64,000 nucleotides of DNA from Epiperipatus broadwayi (GCA_028023455.1 JAQFVV010006208.1:9410963-9474962), one strand, 5' to 3'. Counted from the first letter of the stretch, positions 46,710 through 57,972 are shown. Program-made: numbers and translations. Notes: generated by a model not told the origin, from the sequence alone.

Positions 46710-47465
46710 ATAATCAATTCATTTGCAGATAAATACCATCTGAGAACAAAAATTGATAGATAATTATATTTTCAGTGATTTTTTTGCATAGTATTTGTTT
46801 GGATTTATATAACCAATATAATAATGACAACATTAACAAATTTATGATTAATTAATTATGGAGACCAAGTTAAAAACTTTTGTTAACATTAAAGTATTTT
46901 GTCAATTAGTAAAAGCTAAGTTATTTGGAGAAATATGGGGTGATCTATTTGATAACAATCTTCTTAAATATCAGCTAATTAATCTGGTAAGATTAGGAAG
47001 ATCATTATACTTGGTGAGATAGGACCCCTCTTTAGATCCTGGAGATCAGATCAACACACTTAATATACCTCAAAATACATATACTCTAATAGTGGTGACA
47101 CATCTCAAAATTCAGCTGACTTACAATTGGTACAATACATTGATAAAAGGGTTAAAAAATATGTTGATGGGTAAGTTGATGACCTTCCCTCATATCAAAT
47201 TTCTTTAAGCCATTTTCCCAACTACAATATTTTTTATCTAAATCATATTGACCACACTAAAAAAAAAGTTTTCTTAACATATTATTGACCTTTTTCACTA
47301 AATTAATCCTCATCAATAATTCATTGAACAATATTTTATTATTAATAATCTTTATGATTGGTGACAAAAACAACTACTTTATCACTGCTACAATTTACAT
47401 GCTATCAAGATGTATAACAAGTTCCCAAAACAAATAACATTTTCCAAAACACTAGTGAAAGCAAA
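46710..47465. other. AT-rich stretch
   Basis: No gene or repeat recognised; stops in all frames. Confidence 0.35.
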
Positions 47466-47471
47466 ATCAAG

Positions 47472-47552
47472 CATTGGTGGCCTAGTAGCTAGCATAGCTG
47501 CTTTCTAAGTAGTTGTCCTGGGGTTCGCTTCCCAGCTGATGCCTTGACAAAT
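47472..47552 (+). repeat. tRNA-derived SINE, shortened
   Basis: TCAAGCATTGGTGGCCTAGTAG, GCTGCTTTCTAAGTAGTTGTCC, GGGGTTCGCTTCCCAG and GATGCCTTGACA. It lacks several bases before the B box compared with 41,000 and 62,581. Confidence 0.75.
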
Positions 47553-47712
47553 ATATATAAAAAAGAAGTAACTGCTAAAAAGTTAAGGCATGTAATATGA
47601 ACTCAGGAAATATTTGGCTTAAGATTTTCACTATGATGTAATTGAATTGCTGAATTATTTACCACACAGTTATCATTTGTGACCTGGTCTCTATACTATA
47701 ATTATATACTTA

Positions 47713-48023
47713 TAATTAATGCAGAAGCTACTGAACACCCCTAGTGTGCTATATGTAAACTAACTGTTAATAAATGAAAAGTACAAAATGGACCCACTTA
47801 TTTTTCAGCTTGAATCGTATATAAGCATTCAAATTATTGACGTATTGACACATAGAATATGATTTATATACATTAATGGTCTGTGTGTTTATTACCAATA
47901 AATTGAATGCTTATATACCATCCAAGCTAAAGTATAGATGAATCCATTCTGTACTTTTCATTTATTGATGGTTAGTTTGCTTGCAATTCACTGAAGGTTT
48001 GCAGTAGCTTCTGCGTTAATTGT
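47713..48023. repeat. Foldback element
   Basis: AATTAATGCAGAAGCTACTG mirrors CAGTAGCTTCTGCGTTAATT. Inner arms TAATAAATGAAAAGTACAAAATGG and GTATATAAGCATTCAA also have mirror copies. Arms are about 130 bases around a short AT-rich loop. Confidence 0.8.
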
Positions 48024-48176
48024 ATTTGAACTATCAAAATTTGTACTTAATTATATACTTGTGTTGAGTGGCATATAAGAAAAATGATAATTAATCAATA
48101 AAATATATAAATGTGCTCAGTATTTACTAAATATAACAGGTTAAGTTCTAGTGATAACTTTGAAGCATATTGTTTT

Positions 48177-48275
48177 TACCTGCTGTTATGTATATATATA
48201 TATTGTATATAGCATATTAAAAGCTACCTGCTGTTATGTATATATATATATTGTATATAGCAAATTAAAAGCTCC
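48177..48275. repeat. Tandem duplication of about 54 bases
   Basis: Two near-identical direct copies of CCTGCTGTTATGTATATATA through ATATAGCAtATTAAAAGCT. Probably slippage at the TA tract. Confidence 0.8.
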
Positions 48276-48446
48276 TTTTTAAAATAATAGAGCTAAAATA
48301 TTGAAAATATATCCAATTTAATATTATCTTTGTTTTTAATACAATAATATCAAATTCAAATACCTTATTTACTAGATGTGATATGAAATAAAATACTTGT
48401 TTTATACTTCGCCTTTGAGCAGTAAGTTTTAAATTGCGCTTTATGC

Positions 48447-48901
48447 AAAAAAGTGAAGCTTATCCAAAAAATATTAACAAACAATTATACGGCTAAGCGC
48501 TTTCAGAGAACTTAAGTCTCCATATTAATAGCTCTCCATATTCATAGCCTATAAATAATACTGAAAACAAATCCATATTCTTTGAACACCAAAAAACAAC
48601 AGGCCATGTGTTCGAACCCACTATGGCAAGGGCACTATGCACTGAACATAATTATATGAAACAAAAGATTAAGGAGGCATGCTTTATTGAAAATGACAAC
48701 TGTACAATAAACTGAAAAGAATCTTGCTTTGCAATCTCCAGAAAATGGTCTTTATGAAAGAAAACTTTGCATAAATTTTGCATAAATCACCTCTAAACTT
48801 CACTTAAAGTAGGCTATGAATATGGAGACTTAAGTTCTCTGAAAGCACTTAGCCGTATAATTCTTTGCTAATATTTTTTGGATAAGCTTCACTTTTTTAG
48901 A
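48447..48901. repeat. Foldback element
   Basis: AAAAAAGTGAAGCTTATCCA mirrors TGGATAAGCTTCACTTTTTT. Inner arms ACGGCTAAGCGCTTTCAGAG and ACTTAAGTCTCCATATT mirror the right side. The loop of about 200 bases contains GTGTTCGAACCCAC near 48,610, a B-box-like motif. Confidence 0.85.
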
Positions 48902-49170
48902 TGTAATATGTTGGATTATTTGCATCATCTATGAGTGAATGTTGCATGTATAGAAAATTGTAAACTTTATTTAAACTTTCCCAATACAAACAACTTGTTA
49001 GTAATAACACACAAATACACATCATAGGTTACTGTAATTACTAACATGTGTTGTGCATTTGTGTGTTATTACTAACAAGTTGTTTGTATTTGGAAAGTTT
49101 AAAGTTTAAAATTTTCGATGCATTCAACATTCACTCATAGATGATGGAAATAGTCCAACATTTCACATCT
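48899..49170. repeat. Foldback element adjoining the previous one
   Basis: AGATGTAATATGTTGGATTAT mirrors ATAGTCCAACATTTCACATCT. Inner arms AACAACTTGTTAGTAATAAC mirror GTTATTACTAACAAGTTGTT. It shares or overlaps its first few bases with the end of the preceding palindrome. Confidence 0.85.
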
Positions 49171-49629
49171 AATAATATACCATCATCACAAAGTTTCAGA
49201 CAAATATCTTACTTACTATTGCTTTAAAATGATTTATTATTGAATAATTAAATCAGAATAATTTTATTGTTCCAGATACTTTGTTAATATAATAAGGATT
49301 TTTAATTTAATTATTTTTTAAATCTTTTGTTAGCACCTCCCACACACACTCAGATACACAGAATATATTCGTGCATATATATTTGTGTGCACTGGATAAT
49401 GTAATGCTTTGCATTATACGCTATGTGAACCCTACTTAAAACTTAACAATGTTTGTCTATAACATTTGATTTTATCGAAATTAATTATTATTTGAACCTG
49501 ACTATAAATAAAATATTTTTATTAAGCCTTTATTTACTACTAAGCTAGAATAAATTCACATTAAAATTCTAACATATTTTTGAACCTTGGAATTATTTTT
49601 TTATATTAATACTGTTCTAAGTAAAATTG

Positions 49630-49790
49630 TTCTCATAATGTAATAACACAGAAACAAAACTCTCCACACAGTAGTGCCACTCGTGCAAGCCAAAATAATC
49701 AATGGATGCAGAAATATTTGCCTCTATGTAAACAGCTTGTATAAGCATAAAGAATGAAGATCATGTGATATTTAGTGGTTTAATATAATG
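49630..49790 (-). repeat. Family B end fragment
   Basis: AAAACTCTCCACACAGTAGTGCCACT, AATCAATGGATGCAG and CATAAAGAATGAAGATCATG match the ends of family B units at 51,250 and 56,640. The ribozyme portion is absent. Confidence 0.65.
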
Positions 49791-49799
49791 TAATAACAA

Positions 49800-50740
49800 C
49801 ACATATATCTTTAAGTATTATGATCTGAGCCCAGATTTCAATTATGTAATAACTTAATACTTTTTTCTTTGAGATTTTGTTCACGTTTAGGGGTATTTTT
49901 TTTTAATTATTCAGCTTGTGTTCAATCAGGCTAACATTCAATGTATATCATGAAATGGACATTTAGGTATTCCTAACTAAATGGTAAAACAAGAATAAAA
50001 ACATTAACAGTGAGGAGTAATGCTTTTATATATTTTTTTCTGTTCCTCTATGAGTGATTATTTTAAAGGCCCAAAGACATCGATCTATTTAAAGATTATT
50101 TTATCTTTTCTTATACAGAGCTTAGGATGTCATGCCTTACTATTATTTATTTTCCCCAATTCAAAATGTTTGATTTTAATATTATTCATACTCTTGGCTA
50201 AAATATTGTATGGTTAATTTAAATATTTTGTTTGGACATCCTTGGATATTCTTCAGAATTCTAATAATAGGTATCAGTTTAGGTTTAGAGCTAAATATCA
50301 AATCTAATGGGCAGAAAGTTTATCTAAGCATTGATTTATGTAATGTAAATTTATTCAAAAATTATATTTTTATTTACATATATTGATTGGAATACACAAT
50401 TCATTTATACGTGTGTGTCCAAAGAGTGACAGCTTTTTTTTTAACTTAACCTTATAATGACAAAATGAAAGCAAATCTATATATTACTATTTACCCTTCA
50501 ATCAATTAGTATTCTGACAATTTGGGGTATATTCGGTCCTTTTTAAAAAATTAGTATTAAAAAAAATGAGTGTCTTAATAAATAAAGTTTTACCATATTG
50601 CAAAAAAAGTTATAAAGTTTTTGTTGTTTTACACTGTTATTTTTAATTCTTCTTATTGTAAACAGTCTTTTGTTATACTATCAACAATTTATCCCATGCT
50701 TTAATAGAATAGGAAAAATAGTTCAAGAAAACGAATTTTT
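49800..50740. other. AT-rich stretch
   Basis: No recognisable gene; the 65-codon frame at 50,020 is hydrophobic only because the DNA is T-rich. Confidence 0.35.
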
Positions 50741-50744
50741 TTTT

Positions 50745-50840
50745 TCATGAGTCAAAGCATCGGCCGGGAAGCGAACCCGCAAATCCGGGACAACTGCTTG
50801 TAACGGAGCTGTGCTGACCACTCGGCTACCAACACGAATG
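50745..50840 (-). repeat. tRNA-derived SINE
   Basis: Minus strand: TTGGTAGCCGAGTGGTCAGC (A box fits TRGCNNAGNGG), GCTCCGTTACAAGCAGTTGTCCCGG, GGTTCGCTTCCCGG (B box) and CGATGCTTTGACTCATG with an A tail. One of the better preserved copies. Confidence 0.85.
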
Positions 50841-50999
50841 TTATTACTGCTCTAATGTGAACATATATGAATTTAAAAACTGAAATTAACCGTTTAACCA
50901 AAAGCAATATACCAAGAATAAAATCTATAAATTTTATGCTTGGTATATTAAATTTTATAATATTTATTATTTTTATTATTGTTGTTATTGAATAAACTT

Positions 51000-51244
51000 C
51001 TTACTTAAAGGATCGTAAGTTTTATATTCTTTTCAATAATGAATGCAGAGAATTGATAAATCCATCAAGGCTAGCTCAAGGAGTTTTGACGCCATTGCTA
51101 TTTACCATTTTTACAGCACATATAGGCCAAGATATAAAGCATTCAATAATTTTATTATATGGTGATGATACCAAAATATTTAAGATAAGTTATCCTTTTG
51201 ACATGATTAAATTACAGGATGACTTAAGTTGTTTTGAAAACTAG
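51000..51244 (+). pseudogene. Non-LTR reverse transcriptase fragment
   Basis: In frame from 51,053 it reads LAQGVLTPLLFTIFTAHI, then IILLYGDDTKIFKISYP and MIKLQDDLSCFEN. These are the QGS-LGPLLF and (Y/F)ADDTKI blocks of Jockey/CR1-type LINE reverse transcriptase, with the catalytic Asp pair as YGDD, and the following LQxDL block. It is short, lacks the other RT blocks and is flanked by other repeats, so it is a dead fragment, of a different LINE type from the one at 25,330. Confidence 0.75.
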
Positions 51245-51249
51245 CTATT

Positions 51250-51425
51250 ATAAATAGCCACTAAACATCACATGATCATCATTCTTTATGCATGCACAAG
51301 CTGTTTACGCAGAGGCAAACTATCTATACAGTAGCGCAACTTCTGCACCATTCTGCATCCATTGATTACTCTGGCTTACACTGAGTGGCACTACTGTATT
51401 GAGAGTTTTGCCTTTGTGTCTATTA
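51250..51425. repeat. Family B foldback lacking the ribozyme
   Basis: Left end CACATGATCATCATTCTTTATG and CAAACTATCTATACAGTAGCG are followed directly by CATCCATTGATTACTCTGGC and CACTACTGTATTGAGAGTTTTG. That joins two inverted ends with everything between removed. Confidence 0.65.
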
Positions 51426-51630
51426 TGAACAGCATAAAAATAAATGTTGAAAATTCTGTATTGTATTATATAGTAGAAACAATCATTTTTGATACAAATT
51501 ACTATATAGTTAACAAAAAAGTATATAAAAGAAGAATCTCACTAAAATCTCAGAATAAACGTTGATAGTAATAATTCTTATAGAATACAATACAAGAATA
51601 TATATATAAAGTTACAAAACCATGAGGAAA

Positions 51631-51860
51631 TATAGGGGAATTGAACACAGACTTTCACGTACCCTTCAACTACTCACACTATCTCATACCACTGATACAC
51701 ATGACCACACACATGTAGAAAAGATAAATAATCACCAATATATGTATTTCATGCTAAAACAGCACTCATCAATTGGTCTTGATTATCATGAGTATCAGTT
51801 GTATGAGATAGTGAGAATAGTTGAAGGATGTTTGAAAGTCTGTATTCAAATCCCCTATAT
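51631..51860. repeat. Family A foldback, hammerhead broken
   Basis: TATAGGGGAATTGAACACAGAC mirrors GTCTGTATTCAAATCCCCTATA. The left arm includes the ribozyme region (about 51,735-51,795, minus strand): stem II GTGCTGTTTTAGCAT and GAAA are kept, but core C3 is changed (TTGATGA). The right arm lacks the ribozyme. Confidence 0.75.
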
Positions 51861-51869
51861 TTACAATTA

Positions 51870-52175
51870 AGTTCCAGGTATATGAAGAATGCCTGTATTT
51901 CAAAAACAATGAGGAGAATATTGAGAAATGGTAAAAGCTTCTTTATAGAAATAAATATTCTTTTGTTTAAAACTCTAGTGATACACTTTGGATCAAAAAT
52001 ATGAAACAGAAATAATTTAATAATGGTGGACGTACTTCATAAAATATATTACAATTTCATTAAATATATAAATGCTGATTCAAATAAGTACCACTTTTCA
52101 CTTGTAAAACAAAAACAATTAAAAGACCTAACATTGCTATATAATATTTTACATGAAAACATACTTTTACCAAAG
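51870..52175. other. AT-rich stretch
   Basis: No recognisable gene or repeat. Confidence 0.3.
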
Positions 52176-52177
52176 TA

Positions 52178-52312
52178 CCCCAAATCCACAACTCAACCAG
52201 ACTAGCCAAAAAAAAAAACCCTCTAAAGCACAACTAATGGTTTGTTGGGCTTTAGAGTTTATTTCTTTATTTATTTTGGCTAGTCTGATTGAATTGTGGA
52301 TTTGGAGTAATT
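52178..52312. repeat. Foldback element
   Basis: CCAAATCCACAACTCAACCAGACTAGCC (first 20 bases CCAAATCCACAACTCAACCA) mirrors GGCTAGTCTGATTGAATTGTGGATTTGG. Inner CTCTAAAGC mirrors GCTTTAGAG. Confidence 0.8.
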
Positions 52313-52377
52313 TTGATTATTTATTGAGTAGTTTAAATTTATACTTTTAATGTTTTACCAAAGTGTGTAATGATTAA

Positions 52378-52790
52378 ACCAATGCACATTGCTAATATCA
52401 CTATTACATAAAGAACATAGCACTATATAAAATAATATCTCATTATATATGTTTAATTTCAACTAAAGAATGACGGTGTTGTAAATTGTAAAGATTTCTC
52501 AAGTGTCATTCGTTCAAACATAACAAATGTAATTTAAAGTGATCGTTTAACACCTTCGCCCTCTCATTTCCACATGCTTAAGATTTGCCCATACATAAAC
52601 GTTTGGGTCGAAAGAATGGGTGGATTCATTCCATTCTTTCTAAAATACTATATCTTGTGTCAGGAAAAGTGAGAGTATTCATTTATAATTTATCTTTAAA
52701 GCGCATGTGCATTGACTTAATCGCTAATATCACTATTACATAAAAAACACAGCGCTATATAAAATAATATCTCATTACAAAGGTATAACC
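52378..52790. repeat. Direct repeat pair around a stretch rich in C and T
   Basis: GCTAATATCACTATTACATA, then AACATAGCACTATATAAAATAATATCTCATTA, occur near 52,392 and again near 52,723 with few changes. Spacing is about 330 bases. ATTCATTTATAATTTATC and GCGCATGTGCATTG between them resemble the 61-kb foldback arms. It may be a diverged relative. Confidence 0.6.
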
Positions 52791-53131
52791 AAAATTAAAT
52801 TAAAGAACTAATCAGAAAAACAGGATATCATAAAAAAATAAAAATAGCAGCAGCTAAAACTTTATATTTAGATTACTCAGTTTTGCAAAAAAAATAAGAT
52901 TTTTGTATAACACTATTGATGTTAACATGTCAGGAATAGACATTTTATTTATTGATAAGACATTTTTTAAAATAATAAAACTATACTTTATGAAATATTA
53001 GCTGCATACATTTTACACTACTCACTGTCATTACAGTTTTAGTGTACATACACTGTATATTAAAGCTAATAATGATCAAGACTAGATAGGTCAATAAATG
53101 TAAATTCATTGAAAGCTGTCAACACATAAAC

Positions 53132-53468
53132 CAGACCAATATCAATAGTAATCAACAATCTCAATCGGTTGTCAAGGCAACCCCCATTTAGCAATAAAGG
53201 TGGAATGCCACCTTTATTCATGGTCGGATATATATTTATACAAAAACTAAAGAGTGCAACTTAAGTATTTATTGATCTGCTTTCAGAATACATTATGTTT
53301 ACTATGGCGTATTTAAACATTTTGTATCAATAATTTCACCCTTTGTCATTATGTTACAATCATTAGTGTCTATTTAAACTTATCAGACCACAAAAGGTGG
53401 GATTCCACTTTTATTGCTAATTGGAGGTTGCCTTGACAACAGATTGAGATTGTATTGATATTAGTCTA
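53132..53468. repeat. Foldback element
   Basis: ACCAATATCAATAGTAATCA and ACAATCTCAATCGGTTGTCA mirror TGACAACAGATTGAGATTGT and TGATATTAGTC at the right; CAAGGCAACC mirrors GGTTGCCTTG. Near the left arm a small hairpin AAAGGTGGAATGCCACCTTT is nested. A short relative is at 40,650. Confidence 0.8.
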
Positions 53469-53474
53469 GATAAA

Positions 53475-54500
53475 TTGTTGTGTGCTTTTAATAAATTTGT
53501 ATTACATATTATATTTAGATTATCCACCTGTAACTGGTTTATTATATAAGTAGTATCTAATATTATTTATATCAAATCATCATTTTTAAACATTATCAAT
53601 CGACAGAGGGATGAAGATTTGTCCAACTTTAATTGAGTTTTTAAGACATTTTATTTTCTCCATATCCCACCAACAAACTTCCTTATTTTATACATCCATT
53701 TGATAATATGGCCTCTTTCAAGGTCTTTCACAATCTCTTAGGATGCAATTTAGACTTTAACTACCCATAATATTATCATTTTTTTTAAAAAAAATATGTC
53801 TGGCCAGTTCTATTTTAGTCTCTTAATTGAAGAAATAGAACAATATCTACCAGATGTTTATAAACTTAACTTAACCAACATTGGTGGAAATTCGTAGTGA
53901 ATTCAATATAGTAATCAGATGAAAACATTATCTTAATAATTATTAAACAAATAATTAATTGCACAAGAATGAGAAAGATAATCAAACAGAAATTAATAAT
54001 TGCAAATATGAATTGATTTTACTCAAGTTCACTCTAATTCCAGTAATGTTGGCAAGAGTAAGTTTATAAACATCAAAAGCTTAAAGAATAGGGAGATCTA
54101 TTCTCTCTTTACAAATAGAGTGTTATTTATTCATAGCCTGAGGAAAACAGATTTATTTCACTTAATTCCATATACATTAGATGCTAATTTTATGTTACAA
54201 TATATAATTGTAATGGTAGCAGAAGGATGTGTAGATACCCTATCAGTTGGAAAGATCTATTAATTGAAAATTGATTACAATTTATCCTAAATTGTCATGC
54301 ATGTCAGGTTTCTTATCCACTGCATATTCATGCTATCTCTCCCTACCTTCATTAACCTTATGATCAGCACCCTGATATTACAAATCATGAAACAAATATT
54401 GAATAGTATATTGATGATGATAAAGAGAACATGATGAGGTAATGTTATAAATGTTTTGTAATATCTGTTCTTAATAGATATGCATTAGATTCAAAATAAA
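53475..54500. other. AT-rich stretch
   Basis: No recognisable gene or repeat. Confidence 0.35.
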
Positions 54501-54754
54501 TTACTGTATTACTGGCATATAGGATGCAGTGACATATAAGACGCCCCTCCCCCTTTTTTTTTTCTTATACACATTTCTAAGAAAAATAATAATTTTGTAC
54601 ATTTTTTCATAAATTTCCATAATAATTTACTATACTAATTTTATAGTTATTTATATGTACAAAAGTGTAACTAGGGAACACTGTAGTTAAATACTTTTTA
54701 ATCTTCATCCTCAAAACCCAGAAATTCATCTCCAGAGATAAATGAATAGATCAG

Positions 54755-55180
54755 TCAAAGCATCTTCTTCAGAACTGAGTCATTGTACAAAAAAATCATC
54801 CTCTGTGCCATCAGGTGAGTTACTAATGACTTTACATCTGTCACATGTTTTACAGCATCCCATGAATTTTTGACCCAATCACAAATCTTTGAAATGCTAG
54901 GCCTCTTTCTTCTTCCTGATGGGATCACTTCAAAATCTGCAGACTGCATCCAATTGTTTCATTTCTCATTCATGAATCCTTTAAATGGTTTATTAATGCA
55001 CAGATATAAAGGTTGAATCTGGCTCATTAGACCACCTGGAATTACAGATCATTGGATTTTTTACTTGATTGATTTTATTTTTCACAGCTTCTATTCTATG
55101 AGTCCAAAACCTGCCATACTTGCAAGGCAGAATCCTTTAACAGTCCACCAGGTTGCCCATACCACAGATTGTTTATCCAC
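54755..55180 (-). pseudogene. pogo-type (DDE_1) transposase C-terminal part
   Basis: Minus strand, in frames broken by stops: GGLLKDSALQVWQVLDS, then NPMICVIPGGLMSQIQPLYLCINKPFKGFM, then VIPSGRRKRPSISKICDWVKNSWDAV. These follow the order GGLL...LVWD, VIPGGLT..LQPLDV..NKPFK and W...W..V of pogo/jerky/CENP-B-like transposases. The N-terminal CENP-B domains and the first catalytic residues are missing. Dead copy. Confidence 0.82.
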
Positions 55181-55325
55181 AACTTCATCCCCTCCACCCA
55201 ACCAGCCCTTAGGAAGAAAATGCACAAACACATTTTTATATATATTAATATATATAGAAGGGTTCAGGGTGATTTAAAGTCAACATAGGTATAACAATAA
55301 TATTGGCAACAACAAGGACTTTGAG

Positions 55326-55615
55326 TATTTCATCATCAGATTTTTAATGATATGGATGGCTGAATGGAGTGTAGAGAAGACTGAAGCTCATCCATTAATG
55401 TTTGAATGTTTTCTATCTTAATATAAACTGAGCACCGATTGTATATATATGTGGGTGGGTGATCTGGACCAACTGATAAGTGCTGGTTCAACCCAAGATA
55501 TATACATTAGAGATCATTTATCTTTTTCACATGTATGTGGTCATGTGTGTCAATTGAATAATATTGAGTGCATAGCTGTAAAAGACCTTGAAAGTCTGAG
55601 TTCAAGTTACTTCTA
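55326..55615 (+). repeat. Family A hammerhead repeat inserted in the pogo element, core broken
   Basis: Follows the right-arm unit: CATCATCAGATTTTTAATG, CTGAAGCTCATCCATTAATG, then GATCTGGACCAACTGATAAG. The core reads CTGATAA instead of CTGATGA and the GAAA box has also changed, so no activity is expected. Confidence 0.7.
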
Positions 55616-55931
55616 ATTACATTAAGTTCCATCTAGACAATATATTTATATTTGAATATTAATATATATGTGTATATTAATATAAACCAGAAGTTTTAGA
55701 CTGACTGAAATTTCAATTCATAAAATGATTACTGCCACGTAAGAGGCACCCCATATTTTAGGCGTATTTTGAAGGGGGGTGTGTGTATCCTATATGCTAG
55801 AAAATACTGTAAATGCATAAATAAAATTAAGACCAAACACTACCATAGCAATTGATAATAATTATGCAAAATGTATATGAATAAATTTTAATATAAAATT
55901 AAATTAACAATGAAATAAATATAAGTAAATA

Positions 55932-56037
55932 GTCAAGCATTGGTCGTCAAAAGGTTAGCGACAGCCGCTTTACAAGCAGTTGACCCGGATTAGCGGGTTC
56001 GCTTCCCGGATGATGCTATGACACATGAAAAAAATAT
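55932..56037 (+). repeat. tRNA-derived SINE with 13-bp target duplication
   Basis: GTCAAGCATTGGTCGTCAAAAGG, CGCTTTACAAGCAGTTGACCCGG, CGGGTTCGCTTCCCGG and GATGCTATGACACATG plus A tail. The sequence ATATAAGTAAATA occurs at 55,919-55,931 and 56,038-56,050 as a perfect target-site duplication. Confidence 0.88.
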
Positions 56038-56054
56038 ATATAAGTAAATAAATA

Positions 56055-56630
56055 ATAATAAAATAAATAAGTACCTGATGTGTACAATATTCTCCAATCT
56101 CCATTTTTACTTATCCTAAGATGGGGAACACACAGTTTCTTTTGTTAGAATTATGCTCTTTTATTTTTTAGAAAAATAAATTGATAAATAGATATATTGA
56201 AAATTACATACGTTAGAAATAAATCTACAGTCTCAACCTAAGAATACATATACACAAGTAAAATAAACTTTAAATATTTGCAAAACAATAGCATACATTG
56301 TTTTGGCTGTATATACCAATTACTATCATTCTGTGTATTTGCTTAACAACTATAATTTATATTGATTTGCTAAATGTTTCAATTGAACTTGAGCAGAAAA
56401 TTTATATAATTATATCCAACTAATGTTAATGAAGTATAAAATCTTTTATAAATTACTTGATTTGCTCTGTCTTGTCATGCCATTTAATTTTATTTCTTTA
56501 AAATGAAAAACAACTTTACATTATTAAGAACACATTTTTTATTGCTGTTATATAAAATATTTTCTTTACATTCTTTCTATCTAACATAAAATAAATACTA
56601 TTATATATTTACCAGCAACATTATTACACA
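56055..56630. other. AT-rich stretch
   Basis: No recognisable gene or repeat. Confidence 0.35.
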
Positions 56631-56635
56631 GGCAA

Positions 56636-57365
56636 AACTCTCTATACGTATTGCCACTTAATGTAAACCAGAGTAATCAATGGATACCAGAAGGCTTGTG
56701 CATAAAATACCCATCTAATGCCTACTCATCCAATATCCCCAGACTAGTTCCTGGCTTGTGTCCTTCATCAGTGAGGAGCTTTGGATCTGAGAGCATACAT
56801 TGATTACTCTGGCTTGCACTGAGTGGCGCTACTGTATGGTGAGTTTTGCCTGCTTTAATAAGTTATAAGCAAGCATAAGAAACGGTGATCATGTGATATT
56901 TATTGGCTTAGAACCAAGCCTGCCTAATGGGATAGTGGTGGTTATGGTTATTAAAGAACCAAAGTCACCAAAATGTATAGGTATTGAACTGAGTTCAGAC
57001 CTATATGACTATATAGGCTAATGAGCTTGGATTGAAAATATTATAGTGTTTTCAATTTAAGACACACGGTTTTGTAGTTAAGCAGAGATAAAAGGTGGCT
57101 GCTGGAGGGTTGCATTGATCATACGATCTAGGTGCAGTGCTCTCAGATCCAAGGCTCCTCACTGATGAAGGCCACAATCCAGAAACTAGTCTGGGGATAT
57201 TGGATGAGTAAGCACTAGATGTGTATTTTATGCACAAGACTTCTGGCAGCCATTGATTACTCTGGTTTGCATTGAATGGCAATACATATAGAGAGTTTTG
57301 CTTTTAATAACAGTTATAAGCAAGCATAAGAAATGGTGATCATGTGATGTTTATTGACTTAGAAC
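56636..57365. repeat. Family B array: inverted fragment plus direct unit
   Basis: 56,636-56,800 is an inverted end with a broken ribozyme (minus strand GGAA for GAAA). 56,805-56,917 is a direct unit end. 56,940-57,365 is a full direct unit with an intact core. TTATAAGCAAGCATAAGAAA with TGATCATGTGAT occurs near 56,865 and again near 57,315, about 450 bases apart, as expected for tandem copies of a retrozyme-like unit. No protein coded. Confidence 0.8.
57149..57203 (+). ncRNA. Type I hammerhead ribozyme, family B, intact core
   Basis: Helix I: TCCTCA (57,156-57,161) with TGGGGA (57,192-57,197) and, past an internal loop, CCAA (57,149-57,152) with TTGG (57,200-57,203). Core CTGATGA (57,162-57,168), GAAA (57,182-57,185). 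Stem III is the palindrome ACUAGU (57,185-57,190), with C17 at 57,191 before the predicted cleavage point. Stem II GGC-CACAA-UCC has one mismatch (C-U), which may weaken it. Confidence 0.8.
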
Positions 57366-57369
57366 ATTA

Positions 57370-57820
57370 TTACACTTAATTTATATTGTGATTGTCACAT
57401 AAATAAAATAGGTAACTTACACACCATATGCAAATTATTGTACACATATAAACTGTAACAATTAGAGTAAAAAAAATTCAAAAAATATTAAGCACTAATA
57501 TTATTTTGCCAGGCGCTTTCGGTACCATGTACCAGACCCACAGTGACATATTGGAATATTATATGCAGTAAAATGTTTGCTTAACGTATACACAAAATCT
57601 GAGTTTCCATTTCTCCAATGTAAATTAATACTCAAACTGCAAGGTCATGACAAGCAAGACCTCTTTTTAAATATATATAAAATAAAAATATCTGCTTAGT
57701 CACATGATAAAGTTGATTTTATATGTATTTTTATATTGGACTGTTTCCATTATCTAATAAGTGTGTTGAATGTCTTTAGAAAAGTTTAATTTTATTTAAA
57801 TATTCCAAATGCATTCAATT
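57370..57820. other. AT-rich stretch
   Basis: No recognisable gene or repeat. Confidence 0.3.
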
Positions 57821-57825
57821 GTTAG

Positions 57826-57972
57826 TAATATCACAGCAAACAGGTTAGTATATGCACCAACTGTTAGTAAGATCACAGCAAACAACTGGTAGTAATATCA
57901 CAACAAACAGGTTAGTATATGTACTAACTGTTAGTAATTTCACAGCAAATAGGTTAGTATATGCACAACGTT
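57826..57972. repeat. Short tandem repeat
   Basis: About three diverged copies of a unit with TGTTAGTAATATCACAGCAAA and CAGGTTAGTATATGCAC. It abuts the hammerhead-like motif at 57,965. Confidence 0.75.

Larger units (their letters stand above)
54504..55809 (-). mobile_element. pogo/Tigger-like DNA transposon remnant
   Basis: Left end CTGTATTACTGGCATATAGG and right end (reverse complement) CAGTATTTTCTAGCATATAGG form the inverted repeat. TA stands outside both (54,502-54,503 and 55,810-55,811), as for Tc1/mariner-pogo. The next motif ATATAAGACGCCCCTCCCCC (left) with GGCGTATTTTGAAGGGGGGT (right) extends the pairing. The interior holds part of a DDE_1 transposase, and a family A hammerhead repeat is inserted at about 55,326. 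Confidence 0.85.

Noticed and set aside
45000-49170. CRISPR-like or satellite array
   Set aside because: Repeats are inverted pairs of different families and not regularly spaced direct repeats; the DNA is eukaryotic.
55065-55277. 70-codon plus-strand frame
   Set aside because: Antisense to the pogo transposase remnant.
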